A DNA stretch of 64,000 nt, taken from positions 7,626,001 through 7,690,000 of the forward strand of contig JBHGNT010000018.1 in the NCBI GenBank assembly GCA_043228905.1. The letters run 5' to 3'. The DNA is from Azolla caroliniana. Taxonomy: Eukaryota > Polypodiophyta. The position numbers and the translations under genes were made by a program. This document shows positions 32,405 through 44,506 of this stretch, piece after piece; positions within the stretch are counted from its first letter, which is position 1, and every line of letters starts with the position of its first letter. The notes under the pieces are model-generated. The model saw nothing but the letters and a program-made list of their open reading frames with translations, did no database searches and was not told where the DNA came from.

Positions 32405-33755
32405 CTACTTTTCTTCAAGCACATCTTGAATCCAATGGTATCTCACATCAATATGTTTAGACTTAGCATGAAAGGAAGAGTTCTTGCATAAGTGTATAAC
32501 ACTCTGACTATCACAATACAGTTTATACCTTTCTTGCATCAGCCCCAACTCATGTAGGAATCTCTTCAGCCATATCAATTCTTTACAAGCTTTTATGGCA
32601 GCAATATACTCTACTTGTCTTATGGATAATGCCACACATATTTGGAGTTTTGGTTGCCAAGAGACAAATCCCCCCTGCAAAGGTATTAGATACCTTGATG
32701 TGGATTTTCTTGAGTCAATGCCACCGCCCATGTCTGCATCTGTATACAGTTTGGTTCTCACCAAATTTTAGACAGACTCTGGGGTACCTGTCAAATATCC
32801 CAGAATCCATTTCATTGCTTACTATAACAACTACATGAGCAATGTCAAGCCTTGTGCATACCATAACATACATCAAACTGCCAATTGTAGAAGCATATGG
32901 TATTTGTTTCATTTTTTCTTGTTCTTCCTCACTCTAGGGCACCGTACTAAGCCGAGTTTAAATTGGCCCTCGAGTGGAGTGTTGATTGGCTTACACGTAA
33001 CCATGTAAATCTCTCAAGAAATTTCTTAATATACTTTTCTTGAGACAACTAAAGTCTTTTGCTTGCTCTATCCCTAGCTATCTTCATCTTGAGGATTTCT
33101 TAATAGAAAAAGACTTGCTAAGCTCTCTTTTCAATTTCTCAATCTTGTTGGTATCTCAACCAACAATCAATATATCATCTACATATAAGAGTAGGATGAT
33201 AATATCACCATCTAAGAATTTCTTAAAGAACATACAATTATTTGAGTTAGTCATGTTATAGCCATGGGCTGACATAAACGAGTCAATTGTTTTGTACCAA
33301 AGTCTGGGAGCTTGTTTTAGACCATACAAGCTCTTCTTTAACCTACATATGAGGTTTTCTTTTCCTTTGACATGAAATGTCTCATGTTGCTCCATATAGA
33401 TTTCTTCATTCAAATCACCGTGAAGGAAGGCGGTTTTTACATCAAGTTGTTCAATTTCTAAATTGAGTTTGGATGTGATCCCAAGTACAACTCTGATTGA
33501 GGACATCTTCACCACTGGTGAAAAGATCTCCTCGAAATCAATATCCTTTTTCTGATTGAACCCCTTGACAACCAATCTAGCCTTGTATCTTGGTTGTGAG
33601 CAATGTTCCTCAGTCTTGAGCATGTAAACCCATTTGTTTTTCAATGCTATCTTGCCCTTAGGCAGCTTTGATAAGTCATAGGTGTGATTGTCTTGCAAAT
33701 ACTTCATTTCATCATTCATGGCGTCAAACCATTCCTCTTTTTTATCATGTGGCAT
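32405..33755 (-). pseudogene. Copia-3 reverse transcriptase and RNase H
   Basis: 33755-33156 is a continuous RT: NKWVYMLK, KARLVVKGFNQKKDIDFEEI, QLDVKTAFLHGDL, LKKSLYGLKQAPRLWY and intact LLLYVDDILIV. RNase H is at 32764-32405 (LYTDADMGGGIDSRKSTS, LYCDSQSVIHL). Between them 33156-32770 is frame-broken, and the segment after IVS is deleted. Integrase and gag are missing, and upstream sequence (33756-34077) is a degraded linker. Confidence 0.85.
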
Positions 33756-34077
33756 AACTTCTCTAAAGCTTTTTGGCTCTCACATATCTGTGAGCAACAC
33801 ACATTCATGTGGACTGTATCTAGTAGAAGGTTGTCTTTGTCTTATAGACCTTCTATCCTCTTCCTCTTGCCGTGGGGCCATTGGAATGTCATCACTCTAT
33901 TCACCTAGAGTGCGATGATCATGATTTTGCTCATCATCATGACCGGTTACATCATCATACTCCACATCTCCCCCGTGACCTTGAGTGTCTACGATAGGAG
34001 TTGAATGAGTGGTGACTAAAAAATCACGAGTGAAATTTGGCATTTCATTCAGCTCTGAATCATGTAAAGTCTGATTC

Positions 34078-34853
34078 TCAATCAGAAAAAGGGTATTGAT
34101 TTTTAGGAGATCTTTTCACCAGTCATGAAGATGTCCTCAATCAGAGTTGTGCTTGGGATCACAACCAGTCTCAATTTAGAAATTGAACAACTTGATGTAA
34201 AAACCAACTTCCTTCATGGTGATTTGGATGAAGAAATCTACATGGAGCAACCTGAGAGGTTTCAAGTCAAAGGAAACAAAACCTCGTATCTAGGTTAAAG
34301 AAGAGCTTGTATGGTCTAAAACAAGCTCCTAGACTTTGGTACAAAAACATTGACTCGTTTATGTTAGCCCATGTGTATAACAAGACTAACTCAAATAATT
34401 GTGTGTTGTTTAAGAAATTCTTAGATGGTGATATCATCATCCTACTCTTCTATGTAGATGATGATATCACCTATGAAAGACTTTTTCTATGAAAGACTTG
34501 GGACTAGCTAAGCAAATCCTCAAGATGAAGATAGTTAGGGATAGAGCAAGCAAAAGACTTTAGTTGTCTCAAGTAAAGTATATTAAGAAAGTTCTTGACA
34601 GATTTAAAATGGCTAAGTGTAAGACAATCAACACTCCACTCATGGGCCAATTTAAAATCAGCTTAGTACGGTGCCCTACAAGTGAGGAAGAACAAGAAAA
34701 AATGAAACAAATACCATATGCTTCTACAATTAGTAGTTTGATGGATGTTATGGTATGCACGAGGATTGACATTGCTCATGCAGTTGGTATAGTAAGTCAT
34801 TTTCTTTCTAACCCTAGAAAAGATCATTGGGAAGCGTTTAGATTCGAACTCAA
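34078..34853 (+). pseudogene. Inverted copy of the Copia-3 RT region
   Basis: Plus-strand copy of the same RT stretch: FSPVMKMSSIRVVLG, QLDVKTNFLHGDLDEEIYMEQ, MYGLKQAPRLWYKN, LLFYVDDDI, then the RT thumb (IKKVLDRFKM, YASTISSLMDVMV) ending DHWEAF. It is about 90% identical by eye to 33553-32818 but in opposite orientation, and has several frame breaks. Confidence 0.85.
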
Positions 34854-34862
34854 CTTCCCCAA

Positions 34863-35018
34863 TGAAATGGTTTCACACTAGCCAGAGGACATACTAGGCT
34901 AGTTTTGTAAATAGTAGAAAGGGCAGGTGTCCTAGACTAGTTGGTATTTAAACCAACCCTTTGTAACTTAGTTAGGGTTGGATGGAATTTATCTTTTCAC
35001 TAATATAACTTCTTCTTC

Positions 35019-35062
<44 letters not shown>

Positions 35063-35136
35063 GTCTTGCGTCCACTCACACACACAAAGCTCGCTTTCGT
35101 TGCACAACACCATGATCTACGTATTTTATTCTTAAC
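34863..35136 (+). repeat. Copia-4 5' LTR (left boundary uncertain)
   Basis: The right end TTCTTAACA is fixed by the adjoining primer site TGGTATCAGCGTG (35137). It contains a (CT)n microsatellite at about 35020-35058. The left end is taken at a TGAAATGG after the inverted Copia-3 copy, but no partner LTR exists to confirm it. Confidence 0.5.
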
Positions 35137-35149
35137 ATGGTATCAGCGT
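35137..35149 (+). other. Copia-4 primer-binding site
   Basis: TGGTATCAGCGTG directly follows the LTR end and is a variant of the initiator-Met primer site. Confidence 0.75.
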
Positions 35150-35293
35150 GATTGGTAGCCTGATCAAGCTCATCCACGTGTGTTGTTTCCAAGCCCATGT
35201 TCATGAAGAACCGGTTGATCGTTGTAGTAGCAACCTGCACAATTTGCATCGAGAGAAGAAGAAAACGAAAACTCGCTCCATATAAATCGATAT

Positions 35294-38090
35294 CATGAAC
35301 ACTCAAATGGGAAGCACTCTTCCTAAGGAGAAGCTCAATAGAACAAACTTCGCATCTGGGGAGTACAAGATGCATCAATACCTTGTCGGACAAGGTTACT
35401 GGAGCTATATAGAGGGAGTTCATTAAACGAAACGAAACCCAACACACGCCAACTACCTAGTTCGTAGTGAGGCATAGAGCACATTCGATGTTAGCATAGG
35501 GCCCAACAAGAACCTCTTCCTCAGACAATGTATGGTTTGTAAACTCAAGAGTGTCCAATCACATGACATCCCATGAAGATTGGTTTTGAGAGTTGATAAA
35601 GCCTAATCAACCCGGCTTTGTCGAAACCGGAGACGACACAACCCACTCGATTCGGCATATTGGAAATGTCCCATTCGGGAACGATGGAAAACAAACCTAC
35701 CTAAAGAACATACTACATGTCCCAACCATCACGAAAAATCTAGTATGGGCAGGCCAAATTGTCGAACAAGGCATGCAAGTACGATTCAATAATGAAGGGT
35801 GCTTTATTGAGAAAGAAGGTTGATTAGTCACTCACGATCGAAGAGAAGGCTGAATGTTCATCCTCAAATCGAATGAGGTGAAGTCAACCATGTTCGCGAA
35901 AGGCCTCAAAGTTGAAACCGACTTGAAACTGTGGCACAAGTGAATTGGTCACATCAATCTACAAAAGGTTAAAGGAATGCGGTCGAAAGGAGTCGTAATG
36001 GGACTCTTGACATTGACTGAAAAGGAGATAGTAGGTGGATGTGAACCCTGTCAATTCGACAAACAACATGGACAACCATTCCTGAATGAGAGGAATGTGA
36101 GAAAAGGGATCTTGGATGTAGTACATTAAGATGTGTGGGGACCAGCCCAGACAACAACATTTGGTGGTTGCCAATATTATGTCACGTTCATCGATGGCTT
36201 CTCGAGGCATGTTTAGATCTATCCTTTGCGGTAGAAGAGTGAAGTGTTTGGACACTTCCAGAGGTTTAAAAACAAAGTCGAAAAAGCCACAAGTCGGCAT
36301 GTCTGATGCCTTCGATCGGATGGAGGCAAGAAGTATTTCTTGGATGATTTCACATCATATCTCCGAAAGGAAGGAATTCGACGAGAATTCTCATGTCGAT
36401 AGACACCTCAACAAAATGGAGTAGCCGAACGGAAGAATTGGCATATAGGAGAGGTGGCAAGAGGAATGATGAAATAGAAGAACCTGCCGAAATCGTATTG
36501 GGCAGAAGTGGCTAACACAACCGTCTATCTCATGAATAGGTGTATGACCTCTAGGGGTACACTACGTAACCCCACATGAGAAGTTTTTCGGAAAGAAGCC
36601 GGATCTATCACATATCCCAATATTCGGCCCGATCGCTTACATGCATATTCCTGGCGAGAAGTCGGAGAAATGTATCCTTGTAGGGTACTCACTCGAACAA
36701 ATGCTATAACCCATCTACCGAAAAAGTTCGAGTGAGTTGGGACGTCGTCTTCGACGAATCGGCATCCTGGTACGAACTAGAGACAACACCGACTCCGACC
36801 CCAGTCGACCAGGAATCATCCGAACAAGAACTAGACATCGAAGGTCGACTTAGGCACATGTTCGAAGAAAGTCTACTTATGACAAGGTTGAGTGGACCAA
36901 AAGAGCCCCCAAGTGACCAAAGCACAGCTCGGCCAAGTTCGAAGCTAGACAAAGGAAACTTGGCCAAAATGCCGGAATACGAAGATCTGATCGACAATGA
37001 GTCGACTCACTCTCTTGATAGTGAGCCCGAAGGCCTCGATATGCCAATCATCTGGACAAATGGAGTCAAGAAATCCATTACCTCAGAAAACGAAAAGCTC
37101 TGTTGCTCGACCCGAGAGAAAAACCTGGTCAGTCGATTTAGCTACGATGAGTATATGGCATACCATTATGCCTTTATGATGAAGGTGGCGACATTTTCCG
37201 GAAACATTTTCCGAGGCACCCAAGGATCCACGCTGGATCGACGCCATGAACAATGAAATCTAGGCTCTATGCAAAATGAGACATGGGATATCATTGCCCA
37301 TTCTGCACATAAGAAAGCGATCGGCTATAGGTGGATATATAAAGTAAAATATAATGATGATGACTTGGTAAATCGCTTCAAGGCCAGCCTCGTCGCCAAG
37401 GGATATGCCCAAACACACGTAGTTGATTACGAGGAAACCTTTGCCCCCGTGGCAAAGATGACGCCTTTTCGAACAATCATTGCCCTCATAGCCACAAAAG
37501 GGTGGCACCTCCACCAAATGGACGTGAGGAACGCCTTCCTAGAAGAGGAGGTCTTCATGATTTAACCACCCGGTTTTGAATCAATCAAACATCCGACAGC
37601 AGTCTGCCGACTCAACAAGCCATTATATGGACTCAAGCAAGCATGCATGCTTAGCATTCGAAGATCATCCAATATCTTCACCAAATCGGCTTTCGAATGT
37701 TGAAATCAGACAACTCTCTATACACCCGGAGCGAGTCGGACAACCCGATTGTCATCATCCTGTACGTGGATGATCTGGTCATTGCAGGAAAGGATCTCGC
37801 CGACATTAATAAGGTCAAAATGCTCCTATCCGGTAGATTCAAAATGAAAGACATGAAGCAGCTCCATTACTTCCTCGGTATCGAAGAAATTCGGAAACCA
37901 GTCGGGATATTTATCTCTCAACGACACGACATCCTCAAATTACTCTACAAGTTCGGGATGAGTAAGTGCAAACCTGTGTCAACCCCTCTCAATCGAAATG
38001 TCAAGCTCGTTGTCGATTCGGGAACAACAGATTGTGAGCTGACTCAGCATCGTCAACTGATTGACAACTCAATCTATCTAACCATTACCC
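35294..38090 (+). pseudogene. Copia-4 gag-pol remnant
   Basis: gag start (MNTQMGSTLPKEKLNRTNFA, VGQGYWSYIEG) at 35294-35430, followed by a jump (deletion) into the protease-integrase region (35590-36540; KPNQPGFVETGDDT, TPQQNGVAERK), a linker, and RT from 37259 (AIGYRWIYKVKY, WHLHQMDVRNAF, VIILYVDDLVIAG, YFLGIEEIRKPVGIFISQ) to 38090. There are many stops, and about 45 bp around YGLKQA is altered. It is closest to the Copia-6 A-part. The RNase H start (YLTIT) is cut by the Copia-5 LTR. Confidence 0.85.
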
Positions 38091-38384
38091 TGATGGTGCA
38101 ATGTGCGTGCAGAAAGTTATGTGAGGATTTGTTGTATGTGCTTGGCATAGAACACAGAAGGAAGACAAGAGAATAGGCAGAAGTTATAGGTGGTTTAAGC
38201 TTTAATGGAAGCTTTGTTATTACATTCTGTCTCTCTCTCTCTCTATCTCAGAGACTTTGTACAAGAATGATCAAGAGGCATCTTCTTTACAACGTTAGGT
38301 TATCTCTTATATACTAAGTACTAACTATATGGACAAGTTCACACTAGGATACAAAGTGGAAGGAGTCGGCCTTTTATGCCAACA
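38091..38384 (-). repeat. Copia-5 3' LTR
   Basis: Plus-strand ends TGATGGTGCAATG...TTTTATGCCAACA, with the minus-strand polypurine tract TTTTTACGGGGGAGTT at 38385-38400. It carries a (CT)n tract. It interrupts the Copia-4 RT at YLTIT; the flank before it is TACCC. Confidence 0.75.
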
Positions 38385-38550
38385 AACTCCCCCGTAAAAA
38401 CACTACTCTTTCCTACATGTACATGTGTTTGGGGTTGTCTCCCCCGTAAACCTAGATTACAATATTAATCAAAATTTATGTTACAAGTCGGTCGACATAT
38501 AGTCAAGTCGGCATAGGTGAGGTCCATGTCGAGCCTAGCATGAGGCATTA

Positions 38551-41377
38551 TCATGATTGATTCGGTCGACTCTCACCTTCTGCTCCTCGTTCGGTTTTCT
38601 TCTGCTCGGTTGCTTGTTGTAGTCCCATGTTTGTCCTTAGTGCTCCGAAGCTTTGATCTGGGAGTGGCTTTGTCAGGCAATCGACGATGTTCACCTCGGT
38701 GTCGATCTTCCGGACTTTGAGCCTCTTCTCAATTATGATCTCCCGCATGTGATGATACCATACCTCAATGTGCTTCGTCTTTCCATGATAGATGGGATTG
38801 TTAACGAGGTGAATTGTGCTCTGTGAGTCACAATAGATGGTCAGTGATGGTTTCTCGATTCAGCTTGTAGATGAGAAGTTGGCAGACAGTCGATGTAGTT
38901 AACTTCCGATTGTCCGTAATTCCGGCATAGTTGGAGTTAGTCTAGCCTTCGACTTCGGCTGAGGTTGTCAAACCGAAAGTAAGCTATGTATCTTCAGTCC
39001 CTCTCAGGTACCTAAAAATGTGCTTGACGGTCTCCCAATGCTTCCGTCCTGGGTTTGACATGTACTTGCTGACCACTCCTACAACATAGGCTAGGTCGGG
39101 TCAAGTCGCCACCATTGCATACATGATACTTCCTACGGCCGATGCGTAGGGCATATTTCCATTAAGCTCTCTCCCCTTGTCCATTGAAGGAGAGTCTCTG
39201 CCTGATAGTCGGATCAATGTCAGAAGCTGTGTTGGTGCTGGCTTCACATTCCCCATGTTGAAGCGCCTTAGTACCTTCCGGATATAGTCGGACTAGGAGA
39301 GTCGGAGAGTCTTGGTTATCCGATTTCGCTTGATCCTCATGCTCAGTATGTGACGGGCTTGTCCAAGTTCCTTCATCACGAACTTGTCATGAAGGCTCCA
39401 CTTCAGCTTTCCGATCTCTGATTGATTGCTTATTGCAATCATCATGTCATCGACATATAGGATCAGATAAATCCTAGACTCATCGGCCAGTTGTTGAATA
39501 TACATGGATTGGTCAGAGTCGGATCGGTGGTATCCAAGTGGCCTGATGTAGGAGTCAAACTTCTGGTACCACATCCTCGGTACTTGTTTCAAGCCATAGA
39601 GGCTTTTCTTCAGTCGACATACGAGGTGACTTTCCTCCCCCGTCGTTGTCAAGCCTGCAGGTTGAGACATGTAAATGTCTTCTTCCAGATCTCCATGTAG
39701 GAATGTCGTCTTTACGTCCATTTCCTCGAGCTCCAGGTCTTATGTCGCTATAGCTCCTAGTAGGATTCGGAGGGTGGTCATCTTGACTATTGGTGAGAAT
39801 ATCTCGTCGTAGTCAACCCCGTGTTCTAGTTTGAAACCTTTCACGACAAGCCGACCTTTGTACTTGGGTTTCTTTGAGTCAAATACATATTTGTATCGGA
39901 AAACCCATTTGCAAGGTAGCGTCTTTCTTCCAACTAGTAGTTTGACCAGCTCCCATGTCTGATTCTTGTGAATCGAGTCCATTTCTGATTTCATGGCTTG
40001 TAGTCATGTTTTGGCGTCCATTGTAGCCATAGTTTTTTCGTAAGTTCTTGGTTAGCCTGCATCGGTGTAGTTTACGTAGTCGAGGTTAGGTTGGTACTAC
40101 TCTATCTGCCTTTGAGCTCGTCTAGATCTCCTGGTTACCAAGATAAGAGGTTCGGAGTATTCGATTGGCTCTGTCGGTCGATTGGTATTTGTTGAACCGT
40201 TTGTGCCCGGAGGCTTGTAAGGTGACCAGCCCCCAAGTCGGGATTTCGGTGGTGTCACATTGTCCTCCCCTATGAACTACTCGCATCTTCGACTCCATTA
40301 TGTTTCCTACTCACATCTTGTTGACTATGCCTTCTTCGACTCTTGTCGAATTGGCTCTGTCTTTGATGGCTTTGCCTTCGAGTTAGACTAGTCGACTTCC
40401 TACCAATTCAGAGTTAGCAGGTATGTTGTCAACGGTGATAGATTTACCAAACATACTACTGTCTTCAATGCTTTAGCCCAGAACTCCAACTTTAGTCCAG
40501 CTTGTTGGAGCATTGTCGTCACCCTCTCCTGGATCGTTCAGTTGATCCATTTTGTGACTCTATTCTGCATGGGTGTGTAAGGAACAATCTTTTGATGTCT
40601 GATCCCTTTGTTGGACAAGTACTGCTTGAAGGTTCTGGAGGTATATTTGCCTCCGTCGTTAGATCAGAGTGTCTTCACTTTGTGTCCCGACTGGTTCTCC
40701 ACTTCAGATTGCCACAGAGTGAACACCTCGACCTCTTCATCTTTGGACCTGATCGAGTAGGTCTGCACCGTCCGTGTACAGTCATCTACATAGGTGATGA
40801 ATTACCGGGAACCTCCTAGTGATTGCCCTGGCATGGGCCCACATATATCTGTGTGCATGAGCTTTAGGGACTGTCGTACCATCTCGTAATGGAGAGTGTG
40901 CGGACTTCGAGTCTGTTTCCCGTATCGACAATGCTCACAAAAGTCCGTCTTTGCTTGGAGTTTAGGGATGTAGCCAACCGTCATCAGTCGATTGAGTCGG
41001 GCTTGAGACATATGGCCAAGTCTACCATGTCATATGTTTGGGTCGGTATGTTCGGCCCCTTCTGGATTGATCGCCATCAATGGGTACAAGTTATTGTACT
41101 TATGCCTATCTCCTATCTTCAGGTTTCCTTGGCTGATCATCCATGTTGACTCACTAAGAGTCGTTCGGTACACGTATTCGGCTAACATGCCGATGGAGAC
41201 CAAACTCCGTTTCAGATTGCGTACGTGCCGAACTCGGTGCAGGCTTATTGTGTTGCCGTTTGGCAATCTGATGGGAACCTCTCTAGACCTTGCTATTCTG
41301 CACTCCTGCCCGTTTCCTAGTCGGATTGTACCACTGGCATTGGTTGAATAGTTCGAAAACCATTCAATGTTGGGGGT
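38551..41377 (-). pseudogene. Copia-5 integrase, RT and RNase H
   Basis: Minus strand, in order: a post-protease stretch (41377-41030; TPNIEWFSNYSTNASGTIRL), integrase zinc domain and core (41011-40500; CEHCRYGKQTRS, HTDICGPMPG), RT (39994-39293; CKWVFRYKYV, DVKTTFLHGDLEEDIY, KKSLYGLKQVPRMWYQ, LILYVDDMMIAI), and the RNase H end (38748-38551; VNIVDCLTKPLPDQSF). Multiple stops and frameshifts. The protease motif and gag lie at 45950-47112, on the other side of Gypsy-3. Confidence 0.8.
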
Positions 41378-41382
41378 CACGT

Positions 41383-42014
41383 TGTTGCGCAACAATTTGC
41401 CTTTCAAAACTCTAGCACAATACATCTAGAAACACAGAAGGCACATCATCATGGGGCACCATAACAACATCTTTGAGTTTCAGAGAGACCATAAACACAA
41501 AAGGAGATGAATGGGTATGACAAAGACAATCAATGAAGAAATATGAGAGGGGAGGATCTATATCAAGAGTTGATAATATTATATATATATATATAAATTC
41601 TCACTACACCAAAGAGGGTTTACAATATTTTATGATAATCATTCATGTACAACAAATAAGAGATTGGAATTGACAAAGATATATATCATAATCTATGAAA
41701 AGAGGAAAGGAGAATGAAAATAGAGTATCTATTAACAAGACGGATATAAAAACACACTACATCAAGAGAGATCTTCTTAGGCTATCCTATTCTCAAGGCT
41801 TCCACACTTATACTTATATACTATAGGGGCTTAATTGTTAGTTCTTGCATGTATCTTGCCACGTGTCATACATGTAACACTTCAGCCACTTTCCTTTGCA
41901 TGCAACCGATAGATTTTGTTATTTGGATATGAAGACGCTTGATTCTATCCACGACTTCTAGACATTTGTAGCACGTCGAGCAAGCTTTCGAAAGAACATT
42001 TATTTATTTAAATC
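41383..42014 (-). repeat. Gypsy-3 3' LTR (shortened)
   Basis: Matches 44507-45750 closely but lacks a ~640-bp block (present at about 44792-45425 in the other copy) and stops at AAATCCAA, about 190 bp before the other copy's apparent end. It has a (TA)n stretch at about 41577. Confidence 0.7.
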
Positions 42015-42229
42015 CAAGATAAACACTAGTAAACTACTAATATCCTTCATATGTACCTTATCCTTGTCTTGAGCAGCAAGTACCTGAAAATATTTCACAA
42101 ATATGTACAAGTAAAAGTTTCACTCTTTGTACTTTAAGAAGCTATTGTCATTGAGGAGCTCATTATGCATAAATGATATGGGTTTAATATCACCCCATTG
42201 ATCCTTTCTCTCATTAATGACGCATCCAT

Positions 42230-43560
42230 ACTCTTTAGCTCATATGTTCCATTGGTAAACCTCTTATGGATTACATAAGGTCCATCCCACCTATGCTTGA
42301 ATTTTCTTTGAATATACTAAGACCAACATACCCTCTATCAAGTTTTTTTCCCTTGCTAGTGCTTGACTTCTTTCATCCCATTGTGGACACAAGTCTTCAT
42401 AGAAATGTATTTGAGTCCGGTCGTGGGCTGGTGGGAGGAACAAGAGAGAATGGTTCAATACGGCGTCTAACAGGCAAATCAAGAATTTCACTCGAATCCT
42501 AGACTTTAGCACCTTGCTGTTTATGGTGTTTCATGATCAGTATCGGAAACGAATGGAGAAGCGGTAGAACGTGCGGAACCGCATATTGGATTATTCTAGT
42601 GCGGCATGAAGTTGCTGGCGCCGAGTCGGCCGGATGAAAGCCATTAGCGATGCTCCGCTTGTTCCCTGGCACGGGCGGCGCGCGAAGGCAACTTCCGCAT
42701 GGTGGAATACTGGAGAGTTCTTCCCGTCGGGTGTTATTCCTATGTCTAAGTCCGTCTCTCACATCTGGCCCGAGAGATAGCCATCCACACATTGATAAAT
42801 AAATCATGCATAGCTTCTTTTCGTATATCCATTTGAAATTCATCGTGCACTCCCAAACACTCCATCATTTGAATAGAAGGAAACAACACATTTGCAGGCA
42901 TCATTGCATCCTCCCCATATACTAAGTGGAAGGGAGTAAAACCTATGGAAAGCTTATGTGTCATCCTACATGCCCATAGTGCTTTGTTTAACTCTATATC
43001 CCAACTCCGTGGATACAAGTCCACAAGCTTGAACAATGGCTTATGTATAGTCCCATTAAAGGACTCCACCAATCCATTACATTGTGGGTGATATGGAGTA
43101 GCTCTTTTATGTGCAATCTCCAAATGAGTGATCAAATCTTTAATAAAATCTCCTCTAAATTCAGAACCAAAGGCACACCAAATCTACATACTACTTGTTC
43201 AAAACCAAACCTTGCCATTTCTTCGCTTGTTGCAGTACGTGTAGCCCGTGCTTCTAGCCATTGTGAAACATATTCTACTACTGACATAATGTATACTTTG
43301 CCACTAGTAGAACTAGGTAATGGCCCAATGATATCTAAACCCCACTTAGAGAATATCTTATAGCTAACAATCCTCCCTGGAGGTTCATGCATTAATCTTC
43401 TTTGTTGATATAATTGACATTCATGACATGACCTACACCAATGTACCACATCCCTATACATGCTTGGACATGTTAATTGAGTTTGCATGATCTTCCTTTT
43501 AGTATATTTTATTCCAAAATGGCCTCCACATCCTTCCTCATGACACATAGACTAACATTC
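42230..43560 (-). pseudogene. Gypsy-3 integrase, interrupted
   Basis: 43548-43132 holds the HHCC domain (CHEEGCGGHFG, CRSCHECQLYQQRRL) and core start (WGLDIIGPLPSSTSGKVYIM). 43135-42790 continues with RATPYHPQCNGLVESFNGT and GFTPFHLVYGEDAMMP. The C-terminal part (about 42400-42230; NLIEGMLVLVYSKKIQA) is separated from the core by the GC-rich insertion at about 42410-42788. There is one frameshift between the first two parts. Confidence 0.8.
42410..42788. other. GC-rich foreign segment inside Gypsy-3 integrase
   Basis: The integrase protein reads up to MHDLFIN at about 42790 and resumes in recognisable form near 42400. The ~380 bp between is markedly richer in GC than the AT-rich surroundings (for example GGCACGGGCGGCGCGCG) and has no retroelement similarity. 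An uninterrupted minus-strand frame (RHRNNTRREELSSIPP...) crosses it. It looks like captured DNA, perhaps organellar, but I cannot name the source. Confidence 0.5.
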
Positions 43561-43578
43561 TTGAATCTCATCATGCCG

Positions 43579-44160
43579 TCATACACGTTTAAGCACCCCA
43601 TCTATATCTTTCAAATAAAGATCATCATGTATTATCACATACCTTTGTGCACGATGTGTTATGCCAAGATTCCTATGATATGGGAGCTCTTTTCTAGCCC
43701 TTCCTGTCCTTAAAACATATTCCTCCTCTTTTAGGCTCTGTCGACCTTTGTATGATGGCATATTTATAACATGCATTCCCACTTCTTCTGCTATTATCTT
43801 GCTTGCTAGGTCATGAGCCCTTGCATTCTTATCTCTTGGGATATGCTGAAATTGATACTCCACAAACAAGCGTTGCAATTGCATCACTTGTTGGAGAAGG
43901 GGACGAAGACTACCCTTTTGCACCTTCCACACCCCCAACACTTGTCTTATAATCAACAATGAATCTCCCTTCACCATCAAACTTCTAATTCCTTTTTCCA
44001 TGCATAATTGTAAGGAATGAATTAAGCTAAGATACTCAGCCTCATTGTGACTATTCGCTTCAATGTGATCAGTTCCACTCCATAATTGATGACATTCTCT
44101 ATTCACGAAAGCATATCCAATTCCTGCAATCTTTGTTTTTTGCTAAAAATCACCATAAAA
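43579..44160 (-). pseudogene. Gypsy-3 archaeal-type RNase H
   Basis: NSHNEAEYLSLIHSLQLC, VKGDSLLIIRQVLGVW and HIPRDKNARAHDLA are the acidic catalytic segments of the second RNase H found in Tat-clade elements. It is followed by the linker to integrase (PYHRNLGITHRAQRYVI). The frame is intact from 44106 to 43579. Confidence 0.8.
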
Positions 44161-44234
44161 ATATAATACCCCTTCAAACTTTTTCAACATTATTTCAGAC
44201 TCACTGATTGGTTTGACATGATCATCTATCTCTT

Positions 44235-44506
44235 TTACACTCTTAGTTGACACAAGCTCCTTATAGGTAAGCAAATCCGCCTAATAGTTTCTTCTTTAAT
44301 AAAACTTACTTCAAACTCTTGTATAATCATTATCCATCGTTGCATACGTGGGCTATCTCCTAGAAATCTTAACATATCTTTCTTTTGTTGAGAAACTTGC
44401 ATAGACCCTGTAAGTTCAGCTTGGATGATACAAAGCTTACTTAGTTCATCAGCCATCTTTGCCACTTGTTGTGCAAGATCCATTGCCCCACTTGTAGAAA
44501 ACGTGT
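44235..44506 (-). pseudogene. Gypsy-3 gag start fused to RNase H by deletion
   Basis: Starts with a gag-like helix (MDLAQQVAKMADELSKLCII) right after the 5' LTR, then changes within ~30 residues to the end of the first RNase H (SPRMQRWIMIIQEFEVSF, KEETIR). The intervening gag, protease and RT (normally several kb) are deleted. Confidence 0.65.
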
